A stretch of 39,898 nt of DNA from a virus, in IMG/VR virus record IMGVR_UViG_3300044826_000111, positions 1-39,898 of that record. One strand, written 5' to 3'. The notes below the pieces were generated by a model. That model was not told the DNA's origin. It saw only the letters and a list, made by a program, of their open reading frames with translations, and did no database searches. How positions within the stretch are numbered: position 1 is the first letter of the stretch; each line of letters begins with the position of its first letter. Shown piece by piece: positions 17,193 to 24,264 of this stretch. The translations under genes were made by a program, and so were the position numbers.

Positions 17193-17882
17193 ATGCCAGG
17201 TTTCGAAGACCAAGTACTTTGGTGCGCAAACCAAAACTTCAGTGACCCCACTGGCTCTGCATTCCACCATCTAGGCGAATTTACGGCCGCTGGAGATATT
17301 GCAATCGGTACAGGTGGCGTATCTCCCGCACAACAAATAGCTGTGGGTCACTTAGTAGGTACCGGCGGTATCACAATAGGCTACAGCACACCAAACATCA
17401 CCATTGATGGCTCGGGAGCTGGATCTTCTCTTACTGTACATACAGATGGCTCAGATGCTGTAGAGTCCGCAGGAGCTATATCGATAGTAGGCGCTGGTGG
17501 CATTACTACTAGTGGCTCAGGTAGCACAATAACTATCACTGGTTCCGGTGGTGGGGGACTCGCTTGGTCGACTATATCAGCATCGCAAACTCTGGCTGTA
17601 AACAATGGCTACTTCTGTACAGGTGGAGGTGCGCTTTCGCTTGCTCTACCTGCTGTAGCTGCCGTTGGTGACACGATCGAGATTTATCTGGATGGTTCGA
17701 CAGGCTTCACCATTACTCAAGCTGCTGGGCAGTCTATTAAGTTTGGCGCACAGGTAAGCACAGCAGGTGTTGGTGGAAGCATTTCATCTACTGGCCAAGG
17801 AGACGGCATAACGATGGTGTGCAGGACTGCCAACTTGAGATTTTTAATTACTGCCTGTATGGGCAACTTGACCTTCGTATGA
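17193..17882 (+). CDS. Tail-fibre paralogue 4
   Basis: 229 residues. N-terminal FEDQVLWCANQNFS is unlike its neighbours. The centre carries glycine-rich repeats (ISIVGAGGITTSGSGSTITI), and residues about 125-229 are the shared C-terminal domain (GLAWSTISASQTLAVNNGYF, then LPAVAAVGDTIEIYLDG, QAAGQSIKFGAQ and the ending MGNLTFV). The HNH gene follows directly. Confidence 0.7.
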   Translation: MPGFEDQVLWCANQNFSDPTGSAFHHLGEFTAAGDIAIGTGGVSPAQQIAVGHLVGTGGITIGYSTPNITIDGSGAGSSLTVHTDGSDAVESAGAISIVGAGGITTSGSGSTITITGSGGGGLAWSTISASQTLAVNNGYFCTGGGALSLALPAVAAVGDTIEIYLDGSTGFTITQAAGQSIKFGAQVSTAGVGGSISSTGQGDGITMVCRTANLRFLITACMGNLTFV

Positions 17883-17927
17883 TAAAATGATATTGTATCC
17901 ACAAACAACTAAAATACGAGGTAGTTT

Positions 17928-18428
17928 GTGGAAAAAATATGCAAAAGATGTGGAGTATCTAAAAAAATACAGAAGTTTAAAACTGACAAACGTCGTGATG
18001 ATGGTCGCTCAGCTTGCTGTAGAGAATGCTATGAAACAAAACAACTTGAAGTGTGGAAACGAACTCCAGAACAAATAGAAGCGCAACGGTCAAAACTTCA
18101 AGGCCGAAAATATAGTTTAGAACATCGTTTGGCGATTTCTAAAGGGCAAAAAATAGCTGTAAAAGAAGGCCGACATCATTGGAAGAGAAATGACTTTGAA
18201 AATGAAGATCAAGATAGATGTCATATAGCTTACAAGATTTGGAAGGAAAAACTTTTAGAGCGATGTGGTGGAAAATGTGAGACTTGCGGAAAAACCGAAA
18301 GATTACATGCTCATCACATAGAATGTTTTTATAAACGTCCCGAACTTAGGTTCGAGATAAATAACGGAAAAATCCTATGCATATCGTGTCATATGCGATT
18401 ACATAGGAGTAAAAAAATGCCCTCATAA
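17928..18428 (+). CDS. HNH endonuclease with zinc-finger and NUMOD-like middle
   Basis: 166 residues from GTG 17928, preceded by GAGG. An N-terminal KICKRCGV...CRECYE four-Cys site is followed by a basic segment GRKYSLEHRLAISKGQK of NUMOD3 type, and then the HNH core CGGKCETCGKTERLHAHHIE with a final ILCISCHMRLH. It is a freestanding mobile nuclease gene inserted between two fibre paralogues. It appears to have removed or altered the start of the next gene (see 18446). Confidence 0.88.
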   Translation: MEKICKRCGVSKKIQKFKTDKRRDDGRSACCRECYETKQLEVWKRTPEQIEAQRSKLQGRKYSLEHRLAISKGQKIAVKEGRHHWKRNDFENEDQDRCHIAYKIWKEKLLERCGGKCETCGKTERLHAHHIECFYKRPELRFEINNGKILCISCHMRLHRSKKMPS

Positions 18429-18445
18429 TAGGGCTGGAGGCTTTT

Positions 18446-19045
18446 ATCGCAACAAATAATGCAGTAAATATTTCAAGTGCGGGTTTGGTTCGCTACGATG
18501 GAGCAGGAAGTTTCACTGGCGTCACTGTTACAAACCACAATGTACTTATTGGCGCAGCATCTAACGGCATTACCTCTTTGGCTTTGACTAATGGCCAGCT
18601 GGCTATTGGCTCAACAGGAGCAGATCCGAGCGCTGCTACTCTTACAGCTGGTACTGGTGTAAGCATTACAAACGGCGCAGGCAGCATAACCATATCTGCT
18701 GGTACTGGTGGCCTTACTTGGAGTGTTATCACTGCTGACCAGACTGTAGTTGTAGGAAACGGCTACATATGCAACAAGGGTTCAGTGTTAACCTTAACAT
18801 TACCAGCTAGCCCATCTGTAGGCGACTTCTTCGCTGTTACTGGTATTAACACAGCTTTAGGATGGAAGATAGGCCAGCCAGCTACACAGCAGATCTTCAT
18901 GGGTACAAGCTCGACAACGGTAGGAACAGGTGGTTCTTTAGCTAGTATCAATATACGAGATACCCTATCACTTGTTTGCGTGGTGGCAGGTACAGCCGCT
19001 GTTTGGCAAGTAATTTCATCTATGGGCAACGTAACGGTGGTATAA
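18446..19045 (+). CDS. Tail-fibre paralogue 5, apparently starting at ATC
   Basis: Alignment with the paralogues at 16495 and 19045 places the first residue at 18446, where the codon is ATC rather than ATG: ATNNAVNISSAGLVRYDG follows it. A strong GGAGG (18436-18440) stands 5 nt upstream. The next possible start (TTG 18485) would lose 13 conserved residues and has no ribosome-binding site. The body has the virion anchor (TGVTVTNHNVLIGAASNG), a glycine repeat, then the shared C-terminal domain ending MGNVTVV. About 199 residues. Either a very rare ATC start, a start lost to the HNH insertion, or a sequencing error. Confidence 0.7.
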   Translation: MATNNAVNISSAGLVRYDGAGSFTGVTVTNHNVLIGAASNGITSLALTNGQLAIGSTGADPSAATLTAGTGVSITNGAGSITISAGTGGLTWSVITADQTVVVGNGYICNKGSVLTLTLPASPSVGDFFAVTGINTALGWKIGQPATQQIFMGTSSTTVGTGGSLASINIRDTLSLVCVVAGTAAVWQVISSMGNVTVV

Positions 19046-19641
19046 TGGCAACGCAAAATAGCATAAATCTAAAATCCTCAGGAATAGTGACTTATGATGC
19101 AGCGGGCACTTTTACGGCAAGCACAGTTACAAACCATGGTGTTGTAACGGCTCAAGCTAATAACTTAGTGACCTCTGTCGCCCCAGGTACTAGTGGTAAT
19201 GTTCTTACTAGCAATGGTACTGACTGGACTAGCGCTGCTTCAACATCTGGAGCAAAATATAGCACTGGCTTTGGAATGTCGACAACTTTCTCTCCGTTAG
19301 ATGCAACTACTTATTTTGTGGGTTTTGCACAGACCACACTTGCCACTACTTGTGGTCAAATCCCTATCCCTGTAGCTGGAACTATAAATACTTGCTATGT
19401 AGTAATTAGATGTACAGCAGGAACGGCCGAAACATCTACAATTTCATTAAGATTAAACAATACAACTGATTTTACCATTTCATCGGCAGTAAATTTAAGT
19501 GCAGCACAAACTTCATGGGGAACAACATCCCTTGGAATAACTGTTGCAGCAGGAGATTTTGTACAAGTTAAATGGGTAACCCCGACATGGGCAACCAATC
19601 CGCTCACAACTCAAATATCCTGCGGTTTTATAGTATCATGA
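19045..19641 (+). CDS. Tail-fibre paralogue 6
   Basis: 198 residues from ATG 19045, overlapping the previous stop (TAATG). It has the shared anchor (INLKSSGIVTYDAAG, then TVTNHGVVTAQANN), a short SGNVLTSNGTDW linker typical of fibre necks, and a C-terminal beta sandwich of a different kind from its neighbours (TAETSTISLRLNNTTDFTIS, QVKWVTPTWA). It is the last gene of the virion operon. Confidence 0.72.
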   Translation: MATQNSINLKSSGIVTYDAAGTFTASTVTNHGVVTAQANNLVTSVAPGTSGNVLTSNGTDWTSAASTSGAKYSTGFGMSTTFSPLDATTYFVGFAQTTLATTCGQIPIPVAGTINTCYVVIRCTAGTAETSTISLRLNNTTDFTISSAVNLSAAQTSWGTTSLGITVAAGDFVQVKWVTPTWATNPLTTQISCGFIVS

Positions 19642-19659
19642 GTTAATTAAGCTATAGAC

Positions 19660-19694
19660 ACCACCCCTATTGCGATAAAGCAACCAGGGGAGGT
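19660..19694. terminator. Hairpin between convergent operons
   Basis: A two-part stem: ACC-A-CCCCT (19660-19668) pairs with AGGGG-A-GGT (19686-19694), and inside it TTGC-GATAAA-GCAA forms a second hairpin. It lies 18 nt after the last fibre gene and 19 nt before the end of the converging leftward operon, the usual place for a bidirectional terminator. Neither side has a strong U-run, so it may be only part of a terminator. Confidence 0.5.
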
Positions 19695-19713
19695 TCTGTG
19701 CGTTTAAACACCA

Positions 19714-19899
19714 TTACGCATCAAGACCATAAAGCCTAAACGCGTTCTTTGGGTTAGGCTTACACCTCGTACCCTGAGCCCATCGCCTAAGCTTGTCATC
19801 ACGTCTAAAGCACTCCCGGCATTCGCCATTGCAGAACTTGTCACAGGAGTACTTGGTGTTAAACTTATTCTTGCATTGCACGCACGTTTTCTCAAACAT
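19714..19899 (-). CDS. Four-Cys zinc-ribbon peptide (61 residues)
   Basis: MFEKTCVQCKNKF starts the protein, and the second half of the site is CNGECREC, giving a CxxC...CxxxCxxC cluster that should bind zinc. The tail is basic (RRDDKLRRW). AGGTG precedes the start. It is the last gene of the leftward replication operon. It probably binds nucleic acid or protein; no specific role can be given. Confidence 0.7.
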   Translation of the reverse strand: MFEKTCVQCKNKFNTKYSCDKFCNGECRECFRRDDKLRRWAQGTRCKPNPKNAFRLYGLDA

Positions 19900-19908
19900 A
19901 ACACCTCG

Positions 19909-20217
19909 TTAAAAAGGGCAATCATCATCAGAAACTGACATTTCCATAGGCATCTCAGCCTTAGGCATAGTAGCAATAGCCTCAAGCACAGCCTTAGTGA
20001 ACGCGTCTTTCTTGCTACGCTCCATGAACACATAAGCGAAGAATTGGTCTGTGCCATCATCAGCCTTGTACTTGCGTGAGGGGAAGTTAATCCAGCGCTT
20101 ACCGTCTTTTTCCATCACTGTGCAGTTACGGAATGTGACGCCCCATTGCTCGACTTCGATGTCAAGACTAGCGGCTACGATGCCTTTGTTTAGCAGTTTA
20201 AAGTTGTGTATGATCAT
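19909..20217 (-). CDS. SpoVG-like conserved phage protein
   Basis: 102 residues: KLLNKGIVAASLDIEVEQWG, then FRNCTVMEKDGKRWINFPSR and a helix KKDAFTKAVLEAI. The order of strands, the GKRWINFPSR turn and the C-terminal helix resemble the SpoVG fold, a small DNA- or RNA-binding protein. The tail ends DDDCPF; acidic DDxxPF tips are typical of single-stranded DNA-binding proteins that recruit partners. It may therefore serve as the phage ssDNA-binding factor. That is inference. Confidence 0.6.
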   Translation of the reverse strand: MIIHNFKLLNKGIVAASLDIEVEQWGVTFRNCTVMEKDGKRWINFPSRKYKADDGTDQFFAYVFMERSKKDAFTKAVLEAIATMPKAEMPMEMSVSDDDCPF

Positions 20218-20437
20218 CGAACATCTCCTGGCATATAGCGCAACTATGTTGTTTAATTTTATCTACGGCATTAGTTACATCACTATACTCTAAATTTGCA
20301 CGTAAAATCCAGGATATTACCTGCGGTAATAAATCGCTAATGTTAATCTTATTTTTTTTACAATATTGTTCTACTTGTAAAGCAGTTACAACATTTTCTA
20401 GAGACATATCGTCTAAAATTGAAAGTTCCAATCCCAT
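20198..20437 (-). CDS. Hypothetical 79-residue protein of the replication operon
   Basis: Mostly helical (ENVVTALQVEQYCKKNKINI, then LLPQVISWILRANLEYSD), ending with HSCAICQEMFDDH, where CxxC plus two histidines could hold a metal. It overlaps the downstream gene by 20 nt and lies one base after the initiator stop. No known family is recognised. Confidence 0.65.
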   Translation of the reverse strand: MGLELSILDDMSLENVVTALQVEQYCKKNKINISDLLPQVISWILRANLEYSDVTNAVDKIKQHSCAICQEMFDDHTQL

Positions 20438-20438
20438 C

Positions 20439-21374
20439 TTAATACCTTATTGTTGATTTATATTTTTCCATAAGTTGTGTAGCAAAAGTTTCTGGCTTCT
20501 GTCGTAGCGGAATATCTACCGTTGAGCTACCTAGATTGAAGCTTACAAAGTTAGTGGTAATCTTAAGATCTCCCCAGCCATGAGCAGCCTTAAAGTCCTC
20601 AGCAAATTTAGCGCATTCTACGGCATCATCGCTTCTAACAAAGGCATTTCTCTTAAGAAGTGCGTTCATGTAACCGCCAAAGTTTGTACGAGGAAGGCGG
20701 CAAGCATCACGGTGAACTTCCATTAGCCTTTCAAAAGAATAGGTCTTAGCCCAATAGCAAAGCGTGCCCTCATTTTCATTTGGCATAAGGTCTTTGAGGC
20801 AATTAAAGACTTCAATCTGCTGAGCATCGAGTTTAAACTTCTTTGTAGGCTGTTCCGGTGTCTTTGTTTTGAAGGAAGCCCTTTTGGGCAGAACAATGTC
20901 TTTAATCCCCTTTGGGGTTTCTGATCTGGGTTTTCTATGTTGCGAAGAATTTACATCCCCCTTGTGAGGATTTACACCCCCCCCGAATTTGTTTTCTAAT
21001 TTATCTAATTCTTTGTCACGCTTTTCGTCTTTAGCAAGTAAAACACAGAGAGCAGCCTTGTCAATATAAAAATATCTAAATGAATTACCTGGATCTATAT
21101 AATATCTTATTACTTGTTCATAGATTAATTTCTTGATACAGATCTGTTGACGGTATCGGCTTAGATTTGTCCTCTCTGTCATGTCTCTATTGGAAATGAA
21201 GAACCAGCCATCTAAGTCGTTTTTGTTCACAAGTTTCTTTTGCTGTTCATAAAAGTCGTACTTATCCAAAAGCTCACTTAAAAATATTGCTGTATCATTG
21301 CCAAGAAGTTTGGCGATAGATCTGTTGCCGGTGAAATAATTCGACCCATTAACTAACTGATGAAGCGATTGCAT
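20439..21374 (-). CDS. Replication-initiation-like protein
   Basis: 311 residues. The N-terminus (IAKLLGNDTAIFLSELLDKY, then FFISNRDMTERTNLSRYRQQ) is a winged-helix domain like those in phage O-type or DnaD-related initiators: it would read DNA through the SRYRQQICIKKLI helix. A flexible Lys/Pro-rich linker spans about residues 125-180. A helical C-terminal domain follows (QQIEVFNCLKDLMPNENEG). It is the first gene of a leftward operon and probably recruits a host helicase, as the phage has no recognised DNA polymerase. Confidence 0.65.
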   Translation of the reverse strand: MQSLHQLVNGSNYFTGNRSIAKLLGNDTAIFLSELLDKYDFYEQQKKLVNKNDLDGWFFISNRDMTERTNLSRYRQQICIKKLIYEQVIRYYIDPGNSFRYFYIDKAALCVLLAKDEKRDKELDKLENKFGGGVNPHKGDVNSSQHRKPRSETPKGIKDIVLPKRASFKTKTPEQPTKKFKLDAQQIEVFNCLKDLMPNENEGTLCYWAKTYSFERLMEVHRDACRLPRTNFGGYMNALLKRNAFVRSDDAVECAKFAEDFKAAHGWGDLKITTNFVSFNLGSSTVDIPLRQKPETFATQLMEKYKSTIRY

Positions 21375-21454
21375 GAAAATTTGTTCTCCACGTGATCATA
21401 AGGTTGATTGAAAAACCTGTTTGTGTAATGATCTCGTGTATCACATTCAGGTGC

Positions 21455-21493
21455 AGCGCTCCTTATTCCCGTCCAAAAGATTAAGGGGGCGCT
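21455..21493. other. Long imperfect hairpin in the initiator leader
   Basis: AGCGC-T-CCTTA (21455-21465) pairs with TAAGG-GG-GCGCT (21482-21493) around a 16-nt loop. It lies in the 206-nt divergent gap between the initiator and the 21.6-kb gene. Possible roles are a leader RNA structure, part of a replication origin, or an operator. Position is the only evidence. Confidence 0.35.
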
Positions 21494-21550
21494 GGTTCTT
21501 ATAAGATAGTATTAACTAGACTTTCTTCTCTACTAAAAAAAATCCAATAT

Positions 21551-21580
21551 GGTACACCTTACAAGTAAAAAAGGTGTACC
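21551..21580. promoter_or_regulatory. Inverted repeat ending at the start codon and containing the SD
   Basis: GGTACACCTT (21551-21560) and AAGGTGTACC (21571-21580) are perfect reverse complements, and the next base is the A of ATG 21581. The only ribosome-binding site, AAGGTG, lies in the 3' arm. In RNA the stem would hide it. The same 7-nt arm, 16-nt gap, 7-nt arm layout stands before the portal gene (34507-34536). It may be a translational switch or a two-half-site operator. Confidence 0.75.
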
Positions 21581-22069
21581 ATGGATCTCCAAATTTTAAC
21601 CACAATTTTCTGCTTTATTTCCTTAGTCCTTGGCTTCACAGCACTTAACGCACTATCTAACCTTAAGCGCAAGGTAAATGCGCATTTAGACAGAACAGAC
21701 TTACACTCCGAAAAGCTCCAGACAATCCTCAGCATACTTCAGCAAATTGAGGCTAAACAGGATCTCATGTTTAACAATGCGCCGCCGGTTCCTGGTGAAA
21801 CTGCACCATCACAAGAACCACTTTATGAATACAAAGAGTATGGCATAAAAGTCCCTGCACGTAATATTCATAAAGACAGTTCTGGCACTCACTGGGTCAT
21901 TGAAGAGGCAAAGAGACTGCAAGAACAACAAGAAGTTCTTCCATCTTCTTTGACTTATCAAAAAACATTTGTTCCTGAAGGAACCACACCTATTTTTCTA
22001 CCTCAAACTAAAAAAAAGCGTAAGGACGCGGGTGTTAAGCGCGGCCCTTACAAAAAAGCTACGATTTAG
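21581..22069 (+). CDS. Single-pass membrane protein with coiled coil and basic tail
   Basis: 162 residues. An N-terminal membrane segment (LQILTTIFCFISLVLGFTAL, residues 3-22) is followed by a short helix with coiled-coil character (residues 30-65), a Pro-rich linker, and a strongly basic C-terminus (KKKRKDAGVKRGPYKK). It is a lone rightward gene inside a leftward region, with its own inverted-repeat control, and it overlaps the ERF gene tail-to-tail by 11 nt. A spanin, superinfection-exclusion or DNA-anchoring role is possible; none is proven. Confidence 0.75.
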   Translation: MDLQILTTIFCFISLVLGFTALNALSNLKRKVNAHLDRTDLHSEKLQTILSILQQIEAKQDLMFNNAPPVPGETAPSQEPLYEYKEYGIKVPARNIHKDSSGTHWVIEEAKRLQEQQEVLPSSLTYQKTFVPEGTTPIFLPQTKKKRKDAGVKRGPYKKATI

Positions 22070-22703
22070 AAGGCTTAGCAAGCTTAGTTTTCATAAACTC
22101 ATCTATTTTCTCTTTAAGTCTACCAAGCTTTTCCGGATTAGCTATAGCCGACTTAATGACAGCTTCAACAGTATATCCTGTGGATGCCGCAAATTCAGCC
22201 AGAAACGGGGCTAGATGCGCTTTATCAATATGGGTGTCTACCTTGGCAAGGGCAATAACAAAAGAGTCCATTGATGGAGGTTCTGTTGGCTTTACCTCAA
22301 CCTTAGGTTTACGCTCCATTGCTTCCTCACCATCATCATCAAACTGAGATATGCTTAACATTGAAGAATAAGCATAACGTCTGTAGTAGGTGATGGCTTT
22401 ACCAACAGATTGAGCGTCTGGCTTGTCAGTGACTATAGGGATGAGTCCTTTAATCCATTGCCCAGACTTATGCAACAGGATAGTGGACAGAAATAGCTGT
22501 CCATCAATCATTTCTGTAGGCTGAACTACACTCAGTCCATTCTCTTTTAGCGCTTCCTTAGCGCAAGTAATAACGCTATGTATATCGGCGTATTTGCTTT
22601 TATAAAATGGATTAGTGGAATCCGTTACAGCACCTTGTATAGCACCTTGTGCAGCACTTAGTGCGGTCGCCAGTTCGTTGATTTCTTCACTTTGCATGTT
22701 CAT
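22059..22703 (-). CDS. erf: ERF-family single-strand annealing protein
   Basis: 214 residues. The ERF signature is clear: NELATALSAAQGAIQ, NPFYKSKYADIHSVI, ALKENGLSVVQPTE, then GKAITYYRRYAYSSMLSISQ and a following DDDGEEA. ERF proteins form rings on single-stranded DNA and anneal homologous strands during phage recombination and genome circularisation. The C-terminal third is a separate helical domain with a basic tail. The start ATG 22703 has AAGGA upstream. It works with the exonuclease at 23581 and the RusA resolvase at 24849. Confidence 0.92.
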   Translation of the reverse strand: MNMQSEEINELATALSAAQGAIQGAVTDSTNPFYKSKYADIHSVITCAKEALKENGLSVVQPTEMIDGQLFLSTILLHKSGQWIKGLIPIVTDKPDAQSVGKAITYYRRYAYSSMLSISQFDDDGEEAMERKPKVEVKPTEPPSMDSFVIALAKVDTHIDKAHLAPFLAEFAASTGYTVEAVIKSAIANPEKLGRLKEKIDEFMKTKLAKPSKS

Positions 22704-22930
22704 AAATTGTCCTTGTTTACTTCGTTTATAAATTTAGTTACTGTCTTAAGTTGCTCACAGCACCTACGCACTTTCTCATTGAGCGTTATATTGTCTCCAT
22801 TTGACACGATTATCAAAGAGATAGCAGAGGTGAGCATCATGACAACCTCAGATATTGGCTTGCCATCACACTCAAGCTTTAGTATTAAAGCCTCTGCTTG
22901 CTCAATAGAGCGTATAAGTTCTTTGTTCAT
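22700..22930 (-). CDS. Hypothetical 76-residue helical protein
   Basis: MNKELIRSIEQAEALILKLE opens a mainly helical protein with SEVVMMLTSAISLIIVSNGD and a charged C-terminus. I take ATG 22930, which overlaps the stop of the upstream 23-residue gene (TAATG), over the GTG at 22954. Its stop overlaps the ERF start by 4 nt, so it is probably co-translated with ERF. Function unknown. Confidence 0.65.
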   Translation of the reverse strand: MNKELIRSIEQAEALILKLECDGKPISEVVMMLTSAISLIIVSNGDNITLNEKVRRCCEQLKTVTKFINEVNKDNL

Positions 22931-23001
22931 TAGCCCTTCATATCGTCTGGCCACTCTTCGCCAAGATCAGCTTCCGGTGGCATATAAATAAATCCGTGCA
23001 T
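22930..23001 (-). CDS. 23-residue peptide with a strong ribosome-binding site
   Basis: MHGFIYMPPEADLGEEWPDD starts at ATG 23001, 5 nt after GGAGGTGA, one of the best Shine-Dalgarno sites in the window. The stop overlaps the next start. The peptide is acidic. It may be a functional micro-protein or a leader that feeds ribosomes into the next gene. Confidence 0.6.
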   Translation of the reverse strand: MHGFIYMPPEADLGEEWPDDMKG

Positions 23002-23025
23002 CTTAATCACCTCCAAGTTTCAAGT

Positions 23026-23220
23026 TTAAGCTATATTTGACATAGATTCAACTTGATATTGGTACATCTGTCGCCAGAACTTTGCTTGTGCTGACTCATA
23101 AGCAAGATCAATCTTAGTCATAAGTAGCTCATGACCAAGGTTTTCCGCTTGTTCTTTCCAGGGATCATACATTAGAATTGCATGATAATCTGGTTCATTG
23201 GTATATTTCGCAGTGTTCAT
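23026..23220 (-). CDS. Hypothetical 64-residue protein
   Basis: Start ATG 23220 lies 8 nt from AAGGA; an in-frame ATG at 23229 sits too close to it. The sequence is helical and aromatic (MYDPWKEQAENLGHELL, then KFWRQMYQYQVESM). It belongs to the leftward recombination operon, between the peptide gene and the 23.3-kb gene. No family is recognised. Confidence 0.6.
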   Translation of the reverse strand: MNTAKYTNEPDYHAILMYDPWKEQAENLGHELLMTKIDLAYESAQAKFWRQMYQYQVESMSNIA

Positions 23221-23291
23221 AAAGTTCATCCTTTTTTGAGTTATAATGCATTACAAGTGCATGGTTATTTAGTTACATTTTCATTCCTTGG

Positions 23292-23326
23292 GGACTCAAG
23301 TAGCCTATAATACTTGAGTCCTTTTT
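23292..23326 (+). terminator. Intrinsic terminator reading rightward
   Basis: GGACTCAAGTA (23292-23302) and TACTTGAGTCC (23311-23321) form a perfect 11-bp stem with an 8-nt loop, followed at once by TTTTT on the plus strand. It faces rightward, though the genes here run leftward. It probably blocks read-through from the rightward gene at 21581 into the early control region. Confidence 0.75.
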
Positions 23327-23535
23327 CATTCATCAAAGTCAAAAGAATCGATATAATCTTCAGCAAGAAAGCATATAAGCTCGTGTGCTCTTTTGGAGTC
23401 TGCTCCAAATTTATAGCAGTCATACGGCACTGGGTTATCTTTAAGCTCGACCCTATATAATCGGCAAAGGTCTTCAAGTTCAAGTGCCGCTTCGTGAGCA
23501 TTTAGCTCTTTTGGGTTGTAGTCATCATCGTCCAT
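23326..23535 (-). CDS. Hypothetical acidic 69-residue protein
   Basis: MDDDDYNPKELNAHEAALEL at the start, and an equally acidic end (DYIDSFDFDE), around a helix (EDLCRLYRVEL) and a Cys/Tyr-containing loop. It has AGGTG upstream and lies 25 nt from the operator-bearing promoter at 23560, so it begins its own leftward transcript. Acidic phage proteins of this size are often inhibitors or DNA mimics, but nothing here proves it. Confidence 0.65.
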   Translation of the reverse strand: MDDDDYNPKELNAHEAALELEDLCRLYRVELKDNPVPYDCYKFGADSKRAHELICFLAEDYIDSFDFDE

Positions 23536-23559
23536 AACTCACCTTTTGTGTATAGCCTG

Positions 23560-23588
23560 AGTATAACATTATACATCACATTAATCAA
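23560..23588 (-). promoter_or_regulatory. Leftward promoter with embedded operator (site at 23561-23574)
   Basis: On the minus strand TTGATT (23588-23583), a 17-nt spacer and TATACT (23565-23560). The exact 14-bp repeat GTATAACATTATAC (23561-23574) covers the -10 box and half the spacer. A protein bound there would block RNA polymerase. It drives the genes from 23535 leftward and lies within the 3' end region of the exonuclease gene. Confidence 0.8.
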
Positions 23589-24186
23589 GCACTTTTGCAT
23601 TATTTAATTCTTCCCAATACTTATGTGCCTCTGAGATACAGTCTGAGAGGATATTTTCATCAAATGTAAACTCGTAAACAACAGGATCTAGCGGCGTATA
23701 TATGACGCGACCGATGTTAGAATTAGCATCTTGGCGTATTTTCTTTTGGTGCCTTAAATTGATCCACATCATATTGTCAGATACACTTATGCCGTTTACA
23801 TCAAGTAAATACCAATAAAAGTGAGCTTGCATCTCCCAGACCTTCTTGTTTGGTAAAGCGGAGCACTTCCAATCTATTAAGTTGAACTTATTCAGCAAGC
23901 CATCGCATTCGCCTGTTATCTTAAGATCATGGCAATATAGCCTTGGTATCTGACGTATATTCATGCCAGGACAAGCCCATCGCTTATAGCTATCAAAGTA
24001 AGCCTGCGCACGATCTGTTTCGAGCACCGGGAACTCGCCGGCACAGTCATCTACAATAGCTTTATGTACATTTGTGCCTATCTTGGCTTTAGCTTCTAGC
24101 ACTTCCGGGTCTATATCTCCGAAGTTATAAAACCTTTTCAGTATGTCACTAACCCTCACACAGCCTTTTAGATCAACATCTTGCAT
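23581..24186 (-). CDS. PD-(D/E)XK exonuclease (RecB/Cas4-like)
   Basis: 201 residues. Nuclease elements in order: GTNVHKA (His 41), ITGECDGL (Glu 93 to Asp 95), LIDWKCS (Asp 105 and Lys 107) and WEMQAHFYWYL (Gln 120). This is the RecB-type PD-(D/E)XK pattern of phage exonucleases. It should resect double-stranded DNA ends to feed the ERF annealing protein. It is the first gene leftward from the central divergent promoters, with AGGTG upstream of ATG 24186. Confidence 0.85.
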   Translation of the reverse strand: MQDVDLKGCVRVSDILKRFYNFGDIDPEVLEAKAKIGTNVHKAIVDDCAGEFPVLETDRAQAYFDSYKRWACPGMNIRQIPRLYCHDLKITGECDGLLNKFNLIDWKCSALPNKKVWEMQAHFYWYLLDVNGISVSDNMMWINLRHQKKIRQDANSNIGRVIYTPLDPVVYEFTFDENILSDCISEAHKYWEELNNAKVLD

Positions 24187-24213
24187 ATTTCACCTTTTTT
24201 TGTTGTTACTTGC

Positions 24214-24247
24214 TTGACTATATCTAGGTATAACATTATACTCAAGG
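24214..24247. promoter_or_regulatory. Overlapping divergent promoters with shared operator (24228-24241)
   Basis: Rightward: TTGACT (24214-24219), 17 nt, TATACT (24237-24242). Leftward on the minus strand: TTGAGT, 17 nt, TATAGT, using the same DNA. The exact repeat GTATAACATTATAC at 24228-24241 overlaps the rightward -10 and the leftward spacer, so one bound protein could shut both directions. The Cro-like gene starts 24 nt further on. This is the natural early control switch of the phage. Confidence 0.85.
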
Positions 24248-24264
24248 GAAAACATCGGAGGCAT

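Noticed and set aside
17883-18445. An intron joining ATG 17887 to GCA 18449
   Set aside because: The right edge ends in C, not G, and no P7/P3/P8 core is visible. The GGAGG before 18446 already explains translation there.
14834-19641. A diversity-generating retroelement acting on the fibres
   Set aside because: No reverse transcriptase and no template/variable repeat pair were seen.
19642-19713. A strong bidirectional intrinsic terminator
   Set aside because: The stem is present, but neither side has the U-run needed, so I give it only moderate confidence.
23265-23501. 78-residue minus-strand frame
   Set aside because: Overlaps the better supported acidic gene at 23326-23535, and its last 22 codons are largely the terminator stem.
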